The notes under the pieces were generated by a model, which saw only the letters and a program-made list of their open reading frames with translations, did no database searches and was not told the origin of the DNA. From assembly GCA_947493215.1 (NCBI GenBank), contig CANLQE010000005.1, positions 1-41,432 on the forward strand: a stretch of 41,432 nucleotides of DNA. Reading direction: 5' to 3'. A program made the position numbers and the translations under genes. How positions within the stretch are numbered: position 1 is the stretch's first letter; each line of letters begins with the position of its first letter. Positions 15,890-24,580 of the stretch are shown here, in pieces. The stretch comes from an uncultured Sphingomonadaceae bacterium. GTDB lineage: Bacteria > Pseudomonadota > Alphaproteobacteria > Sphingomonadales > Sphingomonadaceae.

Positions 15890-17049
15890 TGTGGAGTGAT
15901 ACACCAGAAATAACGCAGATGCGCGAAGCAGTTCGGGCGTTATGTAGTGATTTCCCGGGCAGCTATTGGCGGGAGAAAGATCGCGCACGCGCCTATCCCG
16001 AGGAGTTTGTTGATGCTCTGACTAAAGCTGGTTTTCTCGCCGCACTAATCCCGGAAGAATATGGTGGCAGTGGCTTAGGTCTATCAGCTGCTGCGGCGAT
16101 TCTTGAGGAAATTCACAGTAGCGGATGCAACGCCAGCGCTTGCCATGCGCAAATGTATATCATGGGCACTATTCTTCGCGATGGTAGCGATGCACAGAAG
16201 CAAGAATATCTGCCCAAGATAGCTACGGGCGAATTGCGCTTGCAGGCTTTTGGCGTCACCGAGCCGGGGAGCGGGACCAATACACTAGGCCTTAAAACTA
16301 CCGCTGTTCGTGACGGTGATGATTATGTCATCAACGGTCAGAAAGTTTGGACGAGCCGGGCAGAATATAGCGATCTGATGGTCTTGCTGGCCCGCACCAT
16401 GCCACAAGACCAGGTCCAAAAGCGCACGGACGGGTTGTCGGTATTTATCGTTGATATGCGGAAGGCAGTTGGTAATGGCCTCACCATCAAACCCATTCGC
16501 ACGATGATCAATCACAGCACAACGGAGGTTTATTTCGACGACCTGCGCGTGCCAGCGATGAACATCATCGGGGAAGAGGGCAAAGGGTTGCGCTATATCC
16601 TCAACGGCATGAATGCAGAGCGAGTGCTGATTGCCGCCGAATGTATCGGCGATGCACGCTGGTTCACTGCGAAAGCATCGCGTTATGCCAGTGAACGGGA
16701 AGTGTTTGATCGACCCATAGGCCAAAATCAGGGTGTCCAATTCCCAATCGCACGCAGCTTTGCGCAAACCGAAGCCGCTGACCTGATGGTGCGCAAGGCT
16801 GCCGCCATGTTCGATGCCGGCGAAACTATGGCAGCGGAAGCGAATATGGCAAAAATGCTCGCTTCCGAGGCATCATGGGCAGCTGGTGAGGCTTGTATGC
16901 AGACCCATGGCGGATTTGCCTTTGCCGAGGATTATGACATCGAACGCAAATGGCGGGAAACCCGGCTCTATCAAATTGCACCAATCTCAACAAACCTGAT
17001 CCTATCCTATCTGGCGGAGCATGTTCTGAAGTTGCCACGCTCTTACTAA
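15889..17049 (+). CDS. Acyl-CoA dehydrogenase
   Basis: The protein has 386 residues, standard for the family. The N-terminal helical domain carries FLAALIPEEYGGSGLGLSAAAAILEEI. The central beta domain holds FAD-binding motifs QAFGVTEPGSGTNTLGLKT and VINGQKVWTSRAEYSDLMV. The C-terminal helical domain includes QNQGVQFPIARSFAQTEAADLM and CMQTHGGFAFAEDYDIERKWRE. It dehydrogenates an acyl-CoA at the alpha-beta position, passing electrons to ETF. Its TGATG overlap with fghA shows tight co-translation with the formaldehyde pathway, an unusual partnership. The substrate is unknown. Confidence 0.92.
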   Translation: MWSDTPEITQMREAVRALCSDFPGSYWREKDRARAYPEEFVDALTKAGFLAALIPEEYGGSGLGLSAAAAILEEIHSSGCNASACHAQMYIMGTILRDGSDAQKQEYLPKIATGELRLQAFGVTEPGSGTNTLGLKTTAVRDGDDYVINGQKVWTSRAEYSDLMVLLARTMPQDQVQKRTDGLSVFIVDMRKAVGNGLTIKPIRTMINHSTTEVYFDDLRVPAMNIIGEEGKGLRYILNGMNAERVLIAAECIGDARWFTAKASRYASEREVFDRPIGQNQGVQFPIARSFAQTEAADLMVRKAAAMFDAGETMAAEANMAKMLASEASWAAGEACMQTHGGFAFAEDYDIERKWRETRLYQIAPISTNLILSYLAEHVLKLPRSY

Positions 17050-17145
17050 TCTCGGTCTTTTCGGGACTGGCCAAATCACCGATTTTCCTATATTTGTCAT
17101 CAACCCCAACATCCCTTGGGGATCTAAACAGATATGGAGACCTTG

Positions 17146-17673
17146 ATGAAAACTCTTAGGGTAAAGCTTGCAGTTCCGGCCATCGCCGCCGTGATGATGC
17201 TTACGGCATGTGGAGAAAGTGGCGGATCAGAAGCCGCTTCTGAAGCCTCGAGTGAAGCTGCGAGCGCACAATCACCGGATGGGATGACGGTCAAGGAGCA
17301 GATTGAAACGCGTCAGGCGCAGCTTGAAAAAGTTGGGGAGTCGTTCAAAGCGATTGTCGACCAACTGAAAGCAGATAGCCCGGACATCGCTATTATTCAG
17401 GAAGCAGCAGCTGTGGTTCCAGAAGCGACCCAGGGCATGGCCGACTGGTTCCCCGAAGGTAGTGGTCCTGAGTCCGGTATCGAAACAGATGCGCTCCCTG
17501 CTATCTGGGAAAATATGACTGACTTTCAAGAGAAGGTCGTCAACATGCAGGAAGCTGCGGGGAAGCTGAATACAGCGGCGCAGGGCGGTGACATGGCCGC
17601 CATTGGTGAGGCCTTTAAGAACACTGGTGGCACCTGCAAAGCTTGCCATGATGATTATCGTCTTGACGACTAG
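17146..17673 (+). CDS. Lipoprotein cytochrome c' (c556-like)
   Basis: The protein has 175 residues from the ATG at 17146 (GGAG just upstream). A signal peptide ends in the lipobox LTAC (about residues 19-22), predicting a lipid-anchored periplasmic protein. A low-complexity Ser/Ala/Glu linker follows (SEAASEASSEAASAQS). Then comes a four-helix domain whose C-terminus bears the single haem site CKACH, the usual place in cytochrome c'. Members bind NO or carry electrons. The lipobox and linker are unusual for cytochrome c'. The cytochrome b561 gene follows by 20 bp and is the probable electron partner. Confidence 0.88.
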   Translation: MKTLRVKLAVPAIAAVMMLTACGESGGSEAASEASSEAASAQSPDGMTVKEQIETRQAQLEKVGESFKAIVDQLKADSPDIAIIQEAAAVVPEATQGMADWFPEGSGPESGIETDALPAIWENMTDFQEKVVNMQEAAGKLNTAAQGGDMAAIGEAFKNTGGTCKACHDDYRLDD

Positions 17674-17693
17674 CCGACAATGACTGGCGGACA

Positions 17694-18356
17694 ATGACCG
17701 ACCACAAGGCGCAGACTATTATATGGGACTGGACGATCCGCCTTTTTCACTGGCTGATCGTCCTTCTCATTCCGCTGCTCTGGTGGACCGCCGAAGAGGG
17801 CATGATGGACTGGCACAGGCGATTGGGCCTAACTATGTTCGCGCTCATTCTATTCCGGCTGATTTGGGGCGTGGTCGGGACATGGACAGCCCGGTTTTTA
17901 CCAATGATACGGCAACTAGGATCGCTCACCGGCTATGTCCGTGATTTACTTGCTCGCAAGCACAGACCCTCTTTTGGGCATAGTCCAATCGGCACATTAA
18001 GCGTTTTCGCACTGTTGGGCGCTCTCTCGATCCAAGTGGGAACCGGCCTTTTCTCTGTCGATGTGGACGGCCTAGAATCAGGCCCGCTGGCAATCCTGAT
18101 CTCTTTTAAAACAGGCCGCGATTTGGCGGATATTCATGAGTTAAATTTCGATGTGTTGACGATATTGATTGCGCTGCACATTGCCGCGATTGCCTTTTAC
18201 CACTTTGTTCTCAAAGCAAATCTTGTTCGCCCGATGGTAACTGGCCGCCGTTCCGATGTCCGAGCTTCATCGGATATCAGCGTGCGCCCCATTCCGCTTC
18301 TCTCTAGTGTAATCATTACCGCCATTTGCTTGTACGCCGTCATTAACGTTGGTTAG
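17694..18356 (+). CDS. Cytochrome b561 domain protein
   Basis: The protein has 220 residues. It begins IIWDWTIRLFHWLIVLLIPLLWW, with the first haem-ligand His in RLFHW. Further spans include DWHRRLGLTMFALILFRLIWG (His-Arg pair), an LSVFALLGALSIQVGTGLF span, and DIHELNFDVLTILIALHIAAIAFYHFVLK, which supplies the remaining His ligands. These di-haem membrane proteins exchange electrons between quinones and periplasmic partners. The lipoprotein cytochrome c' gene directly upstream is its likely partner; such pairs are common in proteobacteria. A short extra hydrophobic tail ends the protein. Confidence 0.92.
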   Translation: MTDHKAQTIIWDWTIRLFHWLIVLLIPLLWWTAEEGMMDWHRRLGLTMFALILFRLIWGVVGTWTARFLPMIRQLGSLTGYVRDLLARKHRPSFGHSPIGTLSVFALLGALSIQVGTGLFSVDVDGLESGPLAILISFKTGRDLADIHELNFDVLTILIALHIAAIAFYHFVLKANLVRPMVTGRRSDVRASSDISVRPIPLLSSVIITAICLYAVINVG

Positions 18357-18449
18357 CTGAGATCAAGGCCCGGGGTTCCAGTCCAGTTTTTCGATGATAT
18401 CTTCAGATCTATTTGCTAGTCTCAGTGCGTTGGACCAAGGGGGAACGGG

Positions 18450-19532
18450 ATGGGACAAAATATCATTGGCTTGCTGAACCCGCTGCTCGCGGCGATATTC
18501 AGCGGGGCCTTTTTCTTTCTCTGGTTTATACAAAAAAAGAATCGTTACATCTTGGCGGTGTCCGGCGGATATCTCTCATTCGCATGCGGTATGTTCGTGT
18601 CCAATGTAGCTATTGAAGCTGATGAAACGCTGCATGTGCTGGGCACCCATATTTTCTATTCGATAGCTTGCATATCACTGGTCTGGTCTGTCCTTTGCAG
18701 GGCAGAGCAACCAGCTTATTTATGGCTAACATTGTTGCTCGCTATTGCAGCTGCGCCGCTATTAGTCTGGATTCACGGGAATAGTGAATTGGCCAACATC
18801 CGGATCATAATCGCCAATGCCGTATATTCGGCGATCCTGTTTGTGGGTGCGTGGGGCCTGTGGAAAAATCGGCACAATCATCGGCTGGACTTTTTGTTGT
18901 TCATTATGTTCGCACTCATGGCATCACAGTTTCTGATCAGACCTGCGGCCGTTTTGGCGCTCGAGGGGAATTTGCCAAATAAAGAATATATCGATTCAAT
19001 CTACTACTCGACGTTGAATGTGACCATGGCCATGTTGTCATTAATGCTCGCGCTATCACTGCTCGCTGTTTGTATCCTTGACTATATCAACGGCACTCTA
19101 AAGCGTAGAACCAGATCGGGAGTCAGAACAGAGGATGTCTCGGATGAAGAGAAGGCTAGCAGACTGAAACAAGTCATGGAGACCGGCATCCATAGGCGGC
19201 CGGATTTATCAATCAGCATGCTTGCTGAGGCTACTGAGATTCAGGAATATCAACTAGGTAGACTGATAAACCAAGCCATGGGATATAGAAATTTTCGTGA
19301 ATTTCTGAATTCCTACCGATTGAAAGAAGTGCAGTCAGCTTTGTCCAGCCCGGCTCTTGATTACGCATCTATAACCACGATAGCATTTGATTCCGGGTTT
19401 AACTCTATTCCGTCTTTTAACCGTGTCTTCAAGACAGAGCTTGGCATGGCGCCGTCCCAATATCGCAATGAGCAGATTGCAAAACGAAAGATTGAACGGA
19501 GAGGTGAAAACACTTCTCATTTTCCCAAATAA
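18450..19532 (+). CDS. Membrane-anchored AraC-family transcriptional regulator
   Basis: The protein has 360 residues. The first 220 or so are hydrophobic, with about seven predicted membrane spans (from AAIFSGAFFFLWFIQ to ALSLLAVCILDYI). A basic linker KRRTRSG follows. The C-terminal AraC/XylS DNA-binding domain (about 250-345) has both helix-turn-helix units, including SISMLAEATEIQEYQLGRLI and IAFDSGFNSIPSFNRVFKTELGMAPSQYR. This layout suggests a membrane sensor that binds promoters from the inner membrane. The signal and targets are unknown. The ATG at 18450 follows a G-rich stretch. Confidence 0.88.
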   Translation: MGQNIIGLLNPLLAAIFSGAFFFLWFIQKKNRYILAVSGGYLSFACGMFVSNVAIEADETLHVLGTHIFYSIACISLVWSVLCRAEQPAYLWLTLLLAIAAAPLLVWIHGNSELANIRIIIANAVYSAILFVGAWGLWKNRHNHRLDFLLFIMFALMASQFLIRPAAVLALEGNLPNKEYIDSIYYSTLNVTMAMLSLMLALSLLAVCILDYINGTLKRRTRSGVRTEDVSDEEKASRLKQVMETGIHRRPDLSISMLAEATEIQEYQLGRLINQAMGYRNFREFLNSYRLKEVQSALSSPALDYASITTIAFDSGFNSIPSFNRVFKTELGMAPSQYRNEQIAKRKIERRGENTSHFPK

Positions 19533-19620
19533 GTAAAATTCCGGAATTTGAGAAGACACTGCATCTTTTTTGTTACTAAGCTTTCCATTGAACGATCATG
19601 GCGGTTATCAAGGAGTTGCT

Positions 19621-19800
19621 GTGCGCAACGACGCAGATCATATAATAGAGTTACAGCAAGATTTGGACAAGTGTCTGCGCGCGGCTGACAAACTCGAAGA
19701 GTATCTGGCGGCCGCTAAAATCGCAGAAGCTCAAGACGCGCTAAAAGCGCTTATGCCAATGGCTTCTAATGAGAATGAATTGGGCACTCGCTGCATCTAA
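19621..19800 (+). CDS. Small coiled-coil-like hypothetical protein
   Basis: The protein has 59 residues from a GTG at 19621, chosen for AGGAG at 19611-19615, five bases upstream. An earlier in-frame start at 19570 has no such site. The protein is almost wholly helical and charged, with heptad-like spacing of Leu and Ile (IIELQQDLDKCLRAADKLEEYL, LKALM), so a short coiled coil is likely. It lies 88 bp after the AraC-type regulator gene. No function is recognised. Confidence 0.5.
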   Translation: MRNDADHIIELQQDLDKCLRAADKLEEYLAAAKIAEAQDALKALMPMASNENELGTRCI

Positions 19801-19874
19801 GCAATTGATAGAAGGCCAATGTGGCGCGCTACAGGTTTGGAAGTCACTAGAGTTCCGTCAATCCAAAACCTACT

Positions 19875-21668
19875 TCAGTAACCCAAGGCCTGACCATCTT
19901 TCCGCATCTCGGTAGCGCCGTGATAAACACCGGTTTCCGTATTACGGACGATCGCTTGATAGCCACCAAACATCGCACCATTGCTTACGACCTTCACTTT
20001 GTGACCCATAGCGTTGAGTCTATCAATGGTCTCTTGGGAAATACCCGGCTCGACGTTTAGCGTCCCCAATAAGTCTGCGCCGGTTCCAGCCAAATCCTGC
20101 GTCGGTTGCCGCCCACCGTCATGATTTAATCGCGCGGCGTCACCTGCTTCCTGCAAGTTCATACCATAGTCCACCATATTGATCATCACTTGCACATGCC
20201 CTTGTGGCTGCATACCGCCACCCATCAGGCCAAAGGACATATAGGGTTTTCCATCTTTCTTCATAAAGGCTGGAATGATGGTCTGGAAAGGGCGCTTACC
20301 CGGCGCATAAACATTCGGATGCTGCGGATCGAGAGAGTAAAGCTCCCCGCGGTCCTGGAACATGAAACCCAGTCCATCAGCAACCAGACCGCTGCCCATG
20401 CCGCGATAATTGGATTGGATGAGCGAGACCATCATGCCATCTTTGTCGGCTACGGTGAGATAGGTTGTATCACCCTCGCCTTCCAATTTGGGTTCGCCGG
20501 GACCGAATTCTGGCGACGCCTTGGTTGGATCAATCAGCGCAAAGCGTTCTTTGCCATAAACGTCACTGAGCAACCAATCGAGCGGCGCCGGAGACATATC
20601 TGGATCGGCATAGAAACGGGCGACATCCTCAAAGGCAAGCCGCTTAGCTTCGGTGATGTAATGCAGCACCTCTGCGCTTCCGCGCGGATATTGCGCGAGA
20701 TCGATATTCTTAAGAATATTGGCCATTTGCAGCGCGGCGAAGCCTTGGCTGTTCGGTGGAAGTTCACATAATTCATAGCCCTTGCGATAGGTCACGCAAC
20801 CCGGCTCAACCCATTTGCTGTCATGGGCGACAAAATCTTCATAACGCAAGTTACCGCCAATCCGTTTGAAATAGGTGTCCATAGTTCGTGCAATTTCGCC
20901 TTTGTAAAACGCATCGCGGCCGCCTGCGGCAATTTTGCTCAATGTGCTGGCAAGATCAGGGTTTTTGAAAATCTCGCCTTCCTTGGGCGCGCCATTAGCG
21001 AAATAGGTTGCCCGCGCATTGTCAAATGCGCGGATCATTTCGAGATTTTCTTCAAAGCGAATGAGATTGCGGCCATAATAATAGCCAATGACCGGCGCAA
21101 TCGGATGGCCTTCCTTGGCATAATTAATGGTTGGCGCCAGAATATCAGCCATGCTCAATTTGCCAAACCGTTCGTGCATTTCAAACCAACCATCGACGGT
21201 TCCCGGCACGGTGACCGGCATCGGACCGAAAGGCGGGATAGTTTTGCTGCCATCCAGCTGTTTGATAAACTGTTTATAGGATGTGCCCATGGGACTTTTG
21301 CCCGACCCGTTCAGCCCATAGAGCTTTTGGGTTTTGGGATCCCAGATGATCGCAAATAGGTCTCCGCCAATACCATTGCCGGTTGGTTCCATAAGGCCAA
21401 GTGCTGCGTTGGCTGCAATCGCTGCATCAACTGCCGTGCCGCCTTTTTTCAGGATATCGATGGCAATCTGGCTGGCGAGCGGATGGGCGGTCGCCGCCAT
21501 GCCGTTGGCAGCATAGACTGGGCTGCGTGACCATGGCTCCCCGACAGGTCGTCCGCCGCCACCAATTTCCAGCGCTGGTTTTGCGGCTTTCGCGTCAGTT
21601 GGCTGTGCGGACGCAGGAGCGATCAAGAGCATCGAAGCAAGCAAGGCTGGGAAGATAGTTTTACACAT
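19875..21668 (-). CDS. ggt: Gamma-glutamyltransferase
   Basis: The protein has 597 residues with a cleavable signal peptide (ends near PASAQP), so it acts in the periplasm. The large-subunit region contains AANAALGLMEPTGNGIGGD and the glutathione-binding region near NGSGKSP. The self-processing and catalytic Thr starts the small subunit in GDTTYLTVADKDGMMVS. Downstream NYRGMGSG and SFGLMGGGMQPQGHVQ are typical of the family. The enzyme cleaves or transfers the gamma-glutamyl group of glutathione. It is transcribed alone, converging with the small coiled-coil gene. Confidence 0.96.
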   Translation of the reverse strand: MCKTIFPALLASMLLIAPASAQPTDAKAAKPALEIGGGGRPVGEPWSRSPVYAANGMAATAHPLASQIAIDILKKGGTAVDAAIAANAALGLMEPTGNGIGGDLFAIIWDPKTQKLYGLNGSGKSPMGTSYKQFIKQLDGSKTIPPFGPMPVTVPGTVDGWFEMHERFGKLSMADILAPTINYAKEGHPIAPVIGYYYGRNLIRFEENLEMIRAFDNARATYFANGAPKEGEIFKNPDLASTLSKIAAGGRDAFYKGEIARTMDTYFKRIGGNLRYEDFVAHDSKWVEPGCVTYRKGYELCELPPNSQGFAALQMANILKNIDLAQYPRGSAEVLHYITEAKRLAFEDVARFYADPDMSPAPLDWLLSDVYGKERFALIDPTKASPEFGPGEPKLEGEGDTTYLTVADKDGMMVSLIQSNYRGMGSGLVADGLGFMFQDRGELYSLDPQHPNVYAPGKRPFQTIIPAFMKKDGKPYMSFGLMGGGMQPQGHVQVMINMVDYGMNLQEAGDAARLNHDGGRQPTQDLAGTGADLLGTLNVEPGISQETIDRLNAMGHKVKVVSNGAMFGGYQAIVRNTETGVYHGATEMRKDGQALGY

Positions 21669-22031
21669 AAGACGATCCCTTAGACTGGCGCTCTGCGTCC
21701 TATGCAGGGCGGAGATTGAGGCAGCACTCTACCCACTCTGTATGAGGTATCAACATGCTTCGTTCATTCTATGATAAGTTTTGATCAAGACAGCGCAACA
21801 ATCACAAAGCTTGACTTCATCGCGAATAGCCCTATGTTGCATTGCAGCAAAGGCAGATACTGTCTGGCGAAAGTTCTGCGTGAGAGATAAAATGTTATCT
21901 CGAACCTATCGCCTTCATTGCTTCTCATTTTCCGGCAGCCTGATCACGCGGGTCGTCTTAACCGACGGCGAACGCGCGCATGAGTTTTTCTCGTGCTGCG
22001 CCCACTGGCTGCTTATTTTAAGGTATTATTT
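21669..22031. other. Intergenic region between divergent ggt and the helicase gene
   Basis: About 360 bases. It must hold the ggt promoter and a long leader of the helicase gene. No reading frame in it is convincing. A pyrimidine-rich segment (TTGCTTCTCATTTTCC, about 21918-21933) lies upstream of the helicase. I see no recognisable riboswitch or terminator. Confidence 0.4.
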
Positions 22032-23402
22032 TTGACCAAATTTTCTGATTTCGCTCTGGCGGAACCAATCCAAAAACGTGTAGCCGATGGCGGCTATACC
22101 ACTCCATCTCCCATTCAGCAGCAGGCGATCCCGCCAGCACTGGAAGGCAAAGACATATTGGGCATCGCCCAAACAGGCACCGGCAAGACCGCTGCTTTCT
22201 CGCTTCCCTCTATCCACCACCTGCTGAACAACAAGAAACGCGCCGGACGTTTTGAATGCCGGATGTTGGTACTGGCACCGACCCGCGAGCTCGCACGGCA
22301 GATTGCCGACAGCATGACCGGTTATTCCAAAGGCCTTGGCATGTTCGTGACCTCCGCTTTTGGCGGCGTTCCGATCAACAAACAGAAACGCGTACTGGAA
22401 CGTGGTGTCGATGTTCTCGTTGCCACACCGGGGCGCTTGCTTGATTTGATCGACCGGCGCTTTCTGACGCTCGACAAAGTCGAAATTCTTGTGCTCGACG
22501 AAGCCGATCAAATGCTGGATCTGGGTTTCATCGTGCCGCTCAAGAAAATTGTTCCGATGCTGCCCCGGCAGCGCCAGAGCCTGTTTTTCTCGGCGACCAT
22601 GCCCAAGACTATTTCGCAGCTGGCTGACCAATTTCTGACCAATCCCGTGCAGGTTTCGGTTGCACCGCAATCAACGACCGCAGAGCGGGTGGACCAGAAA
22701 GTCACCTATATTAATCAGGATGACAAACAGCGTCTGTTGAAAGATTTCATCAACAAGGAAAATCCTGATCATATGCTGGTCTTTACTCAGACCAAACATG
22801 GCGCGGATAAGGTTGTGAAAAATCTCATGGCGGTCGGTATCCATTCGGCAGCCATTCACGGTAATAAAAGCCAGCCACAGCGTGAACGCGCTTTGGGTGA
22901 CTTTAAAAAGGGCAAGATCAACATACTTGTCGCTACCGATATTGCGGCGCGCGGGATTGATGTCGATGGCATCACCCATGTCATCAATTTTGACATGCCC
23001 AATGTGTCCGAGCAATATGTCCACCGTATCGGCCGGACCGCACGGGCAGGGGCCTCAGGCATTTCCTACTCACTGGTTGCTCCGGATGAGCGCCAGTTCC
23101 TCCGCGATGTCGTGAAGCTAACCGGCGTGAAACCCGAAGTAATCGCGCTGCCAGAAGGCTATGACGAGCCCATGCGGGAAGAAGTGCCAGCGCGTATCTA
23201 TGGCCAGAAGCCTAAGAAATTCGGTGCCAAGCCAACACGCAGTGGTGGACCCAAGAACAAGCATAGCTCCCGCAAAGGTCGTCCAGGCGGCGGCAGTGGT
23301 CGCGGTGGTCCGGGTTCTTCCGCTAAGGGAGACGGCCCGAAACATTGGAACAACGGCGCAAAATCATTCAAGCGTCGTCAGACCCGTAAAGCGGACGCTT
23401 AA
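22032..23402 (+). CDS. rhlE: DEAD-box ATP-dependent RNA helicase (RhlE-type)
   Basis: The protein has 456 residues. I choose the TTG at 22032 (MTKFSDFALAEPIQ), which matches the usual RhlE N-terminus and has AAGG upstream; a GTG at 21993 gives an odd extension. Motifs in order: Q-motif TTPSPIQQQAIPP, Walker A AQTGTGKT, PTRELA, TPGRLLD, DEAD, SAT, TDIAARGIDV and HRIGRTARAG. The tail (about 375-456) is Lys/Gly/Arg-rich with RPGGGSGRGGPG, as in RNA-binding tails. It unwinds RNA in ribosome assembly or decay. The last four bases overlap the converging CoA-transferase gene. Confidence 0.93.
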   Translation: MTKFSDFALAEPIQKRVADGGYTTPSPIQQQAIPPALEGKDILGIAQTGTGKTAAFSLPSIHHLLNNKKRAGRFECRMLVLAPTRELARQIADSMTGYSKGLGMFVTSAFGGVPINKQKRVLERGVDVLVATPGRLLDLIDRRFLTLDKVEILVLDEADQMLDLGFIVPLKKIVPMLPRQRQSLFFSATMPKTISQLADQFLTNPVQVSVAPQSTTAERVDQKVTYINQDDKQRLLKDFINKENPDHMLVFTQTKHGADKVVKNLMAVGIHSAAIHGNKSQPQRERALGDFKKGKINILVATDIAARGIDVDGITHVINFDMPNVSEQYVHRIGRTARAGASGISYSLVAPDERQFLRDVVKLTGVKPEVIALPEGYDEPMREEVPARIYGQKPKKFGAKPTRSGGPKNKHSSRKGRPGGGSGRGGPGSSAKGDGPKHWNNGAKSFKRRQTRKADA

Positions 23403-24568
23403 TCGCTGCGCAAAGCCTTGGTGTCTGACAGATGGGAAATTTCCTCATCGGTCAGACCCAACCAATTTTGAAGCGCGGTGACATTATGTTCGCCGCGTTT
23501 CGCCGTTTTGGCATTGCTATCGATGCCGCTTTTTGATTTTGAAAAGCGATAGGGCGACTGAACGGTTCTGCGCGCATTGCCTGCATCGTCGGTCACATCC
23601 ACGATGGTGCCGAGCGATTTGATACTCGGCTGCTCATAGACATCGGGGCCAAAGGGATGCACTTCTCCCCATGCCAGGTTAAGCCGGTCTAGGGTCGCAG
23701 TAAGGGCGTCGAAGCTGTCATGTGATTGGATATGCTGTTCCATAGCCTCATGGCGCAGCCTTACTTTCGTGTTTATATCCGCACCTTGCGGCGTAGGATC
23801 GGCCAATCCATCCTTGGTCGAGAACATGATCCACAACCATTTCATATCACCGACAATCAGAATTTGGCGATCTTCGGGCGCCTCCCAAACCAGAGTTTCC
23901 GGCGGTTTCGGCCAGATATCATCTAGCGAGAAATGGGCGTAATCATCGGCCGAATGCAAGACATTGAGCATCGCGAGATCGATATGTTGCCCTTCGCCCG
24001 TTTGATCTAGTGTGCGCAAAGCGGAGAGGATCGCGACGATGCCATGCAGGGAGCTATAGCTGTCCGCCATGGCAAACTGGATATCAGTCGGATGACCGCC
24101 GCTCATCTGGGCTTGCCGGGCAATCAAACCGGTCTCTGCATGCAGGACCGGCGCATAGGCGGCTTTTTCCCTTTCCGGCCCGTTCTGACCATAGCCGGAG
24201 ATGGAAAGCATCACGAGCCGCGGATTGACCTTGGAGAGATCATCCCAGCCGATGCCAAATTTGTCCATGATGCCCGGACGGAAATTTTCAACAACGATAT
24301 CGGCCTCTGCGGCCAGTTTTCGGACCAGCTCTGGCGCGCCTTCGGCTTTCAGATCAAGGCAGATATTCTGTTTGCCGATATTAAGCTGCAGATAATTGCC
24401 GCTAACTCCGCTCTCTCGCTTGGCCAATTTGCGCGTGACATCGCCTTCCGGCGGCTCGACCTTCAACACCTCTGCACCCAGATCGGACAGCATCCGGGTG
24501 GCATAGGGACCGGCCACTACGCGCGAAAAATCCAGGACTTTCAGCCCTCCTAGCGGGAAATTTGCCAT
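23399..24568 (-). CDS. Family III CoA-transferase (CaiB/BaiF)
   Basis: The protein has 389 residues. It opens with the family signature LGGLKVLDFSRVVAGPYATRML and LGAEVLKVEPPEGD. VENFRPGIMDKFGIGWDDL and LVMLSISGYGQNGPE follow. FAMADSYSSLHG probably holds the catalytic Asp, which forms the CoA-linked intermediate. It moves CoA between carboxylic acids; the substrate is unknown. It starts 12 bp after the aldehyde dehydrogenase stop on the same strand, so the two are probably one transcript, which suits an aldehyde to acid to acyl-CoA route. Confidence 0.92.
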   Translation of the reverse strand: MANFPLGGLKVLDFSRVVAGPYATRMLSDLGAEVLKVEPPEGDVTRKLAKRESGVSGNYLQLNIGKQNICLDLKAEGAPELVRKLAAEADIVVENFRPGIMDKFGIGWDDLSKVNPRLVMLSISGYGQNGPEREKAAYAPVLHAETGLIARQAQMSGGHPTDIQFAMADSYSSLHGIVAILSALRTLDQTGEGQHIDLAMLNVLHSADDYAHFSLDDIWPKPPETLVWEAPEDRQILIVGDMKWLWIMFSTKDGLADPTPQGADINTKVRLRHEAMEQHIQSHDSFDALTATLDRLNLAWGEVHPFGPDVYEQPSIKSLGTIVDVTDDAGNARRTVQSPYRFSKSKSGIDSNAKTAKRGEHNVTALQNWLGLTDEEISHLSDTKALRSD

Positions 24569-24580
24569 AATTGCCTGACG

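Noticed and set aside
20190-20771. Rightward 193-codon frame inside ggt
   Set aside because: It is antisense to a complete gamma-glutamyltransferase with catalytic motifs.
22026-22670. Leftward 214-codon frame inside the helicase gene
   Set aside because: It is antisense to a gene with all DEAD-box motifs and has no domain of its own.
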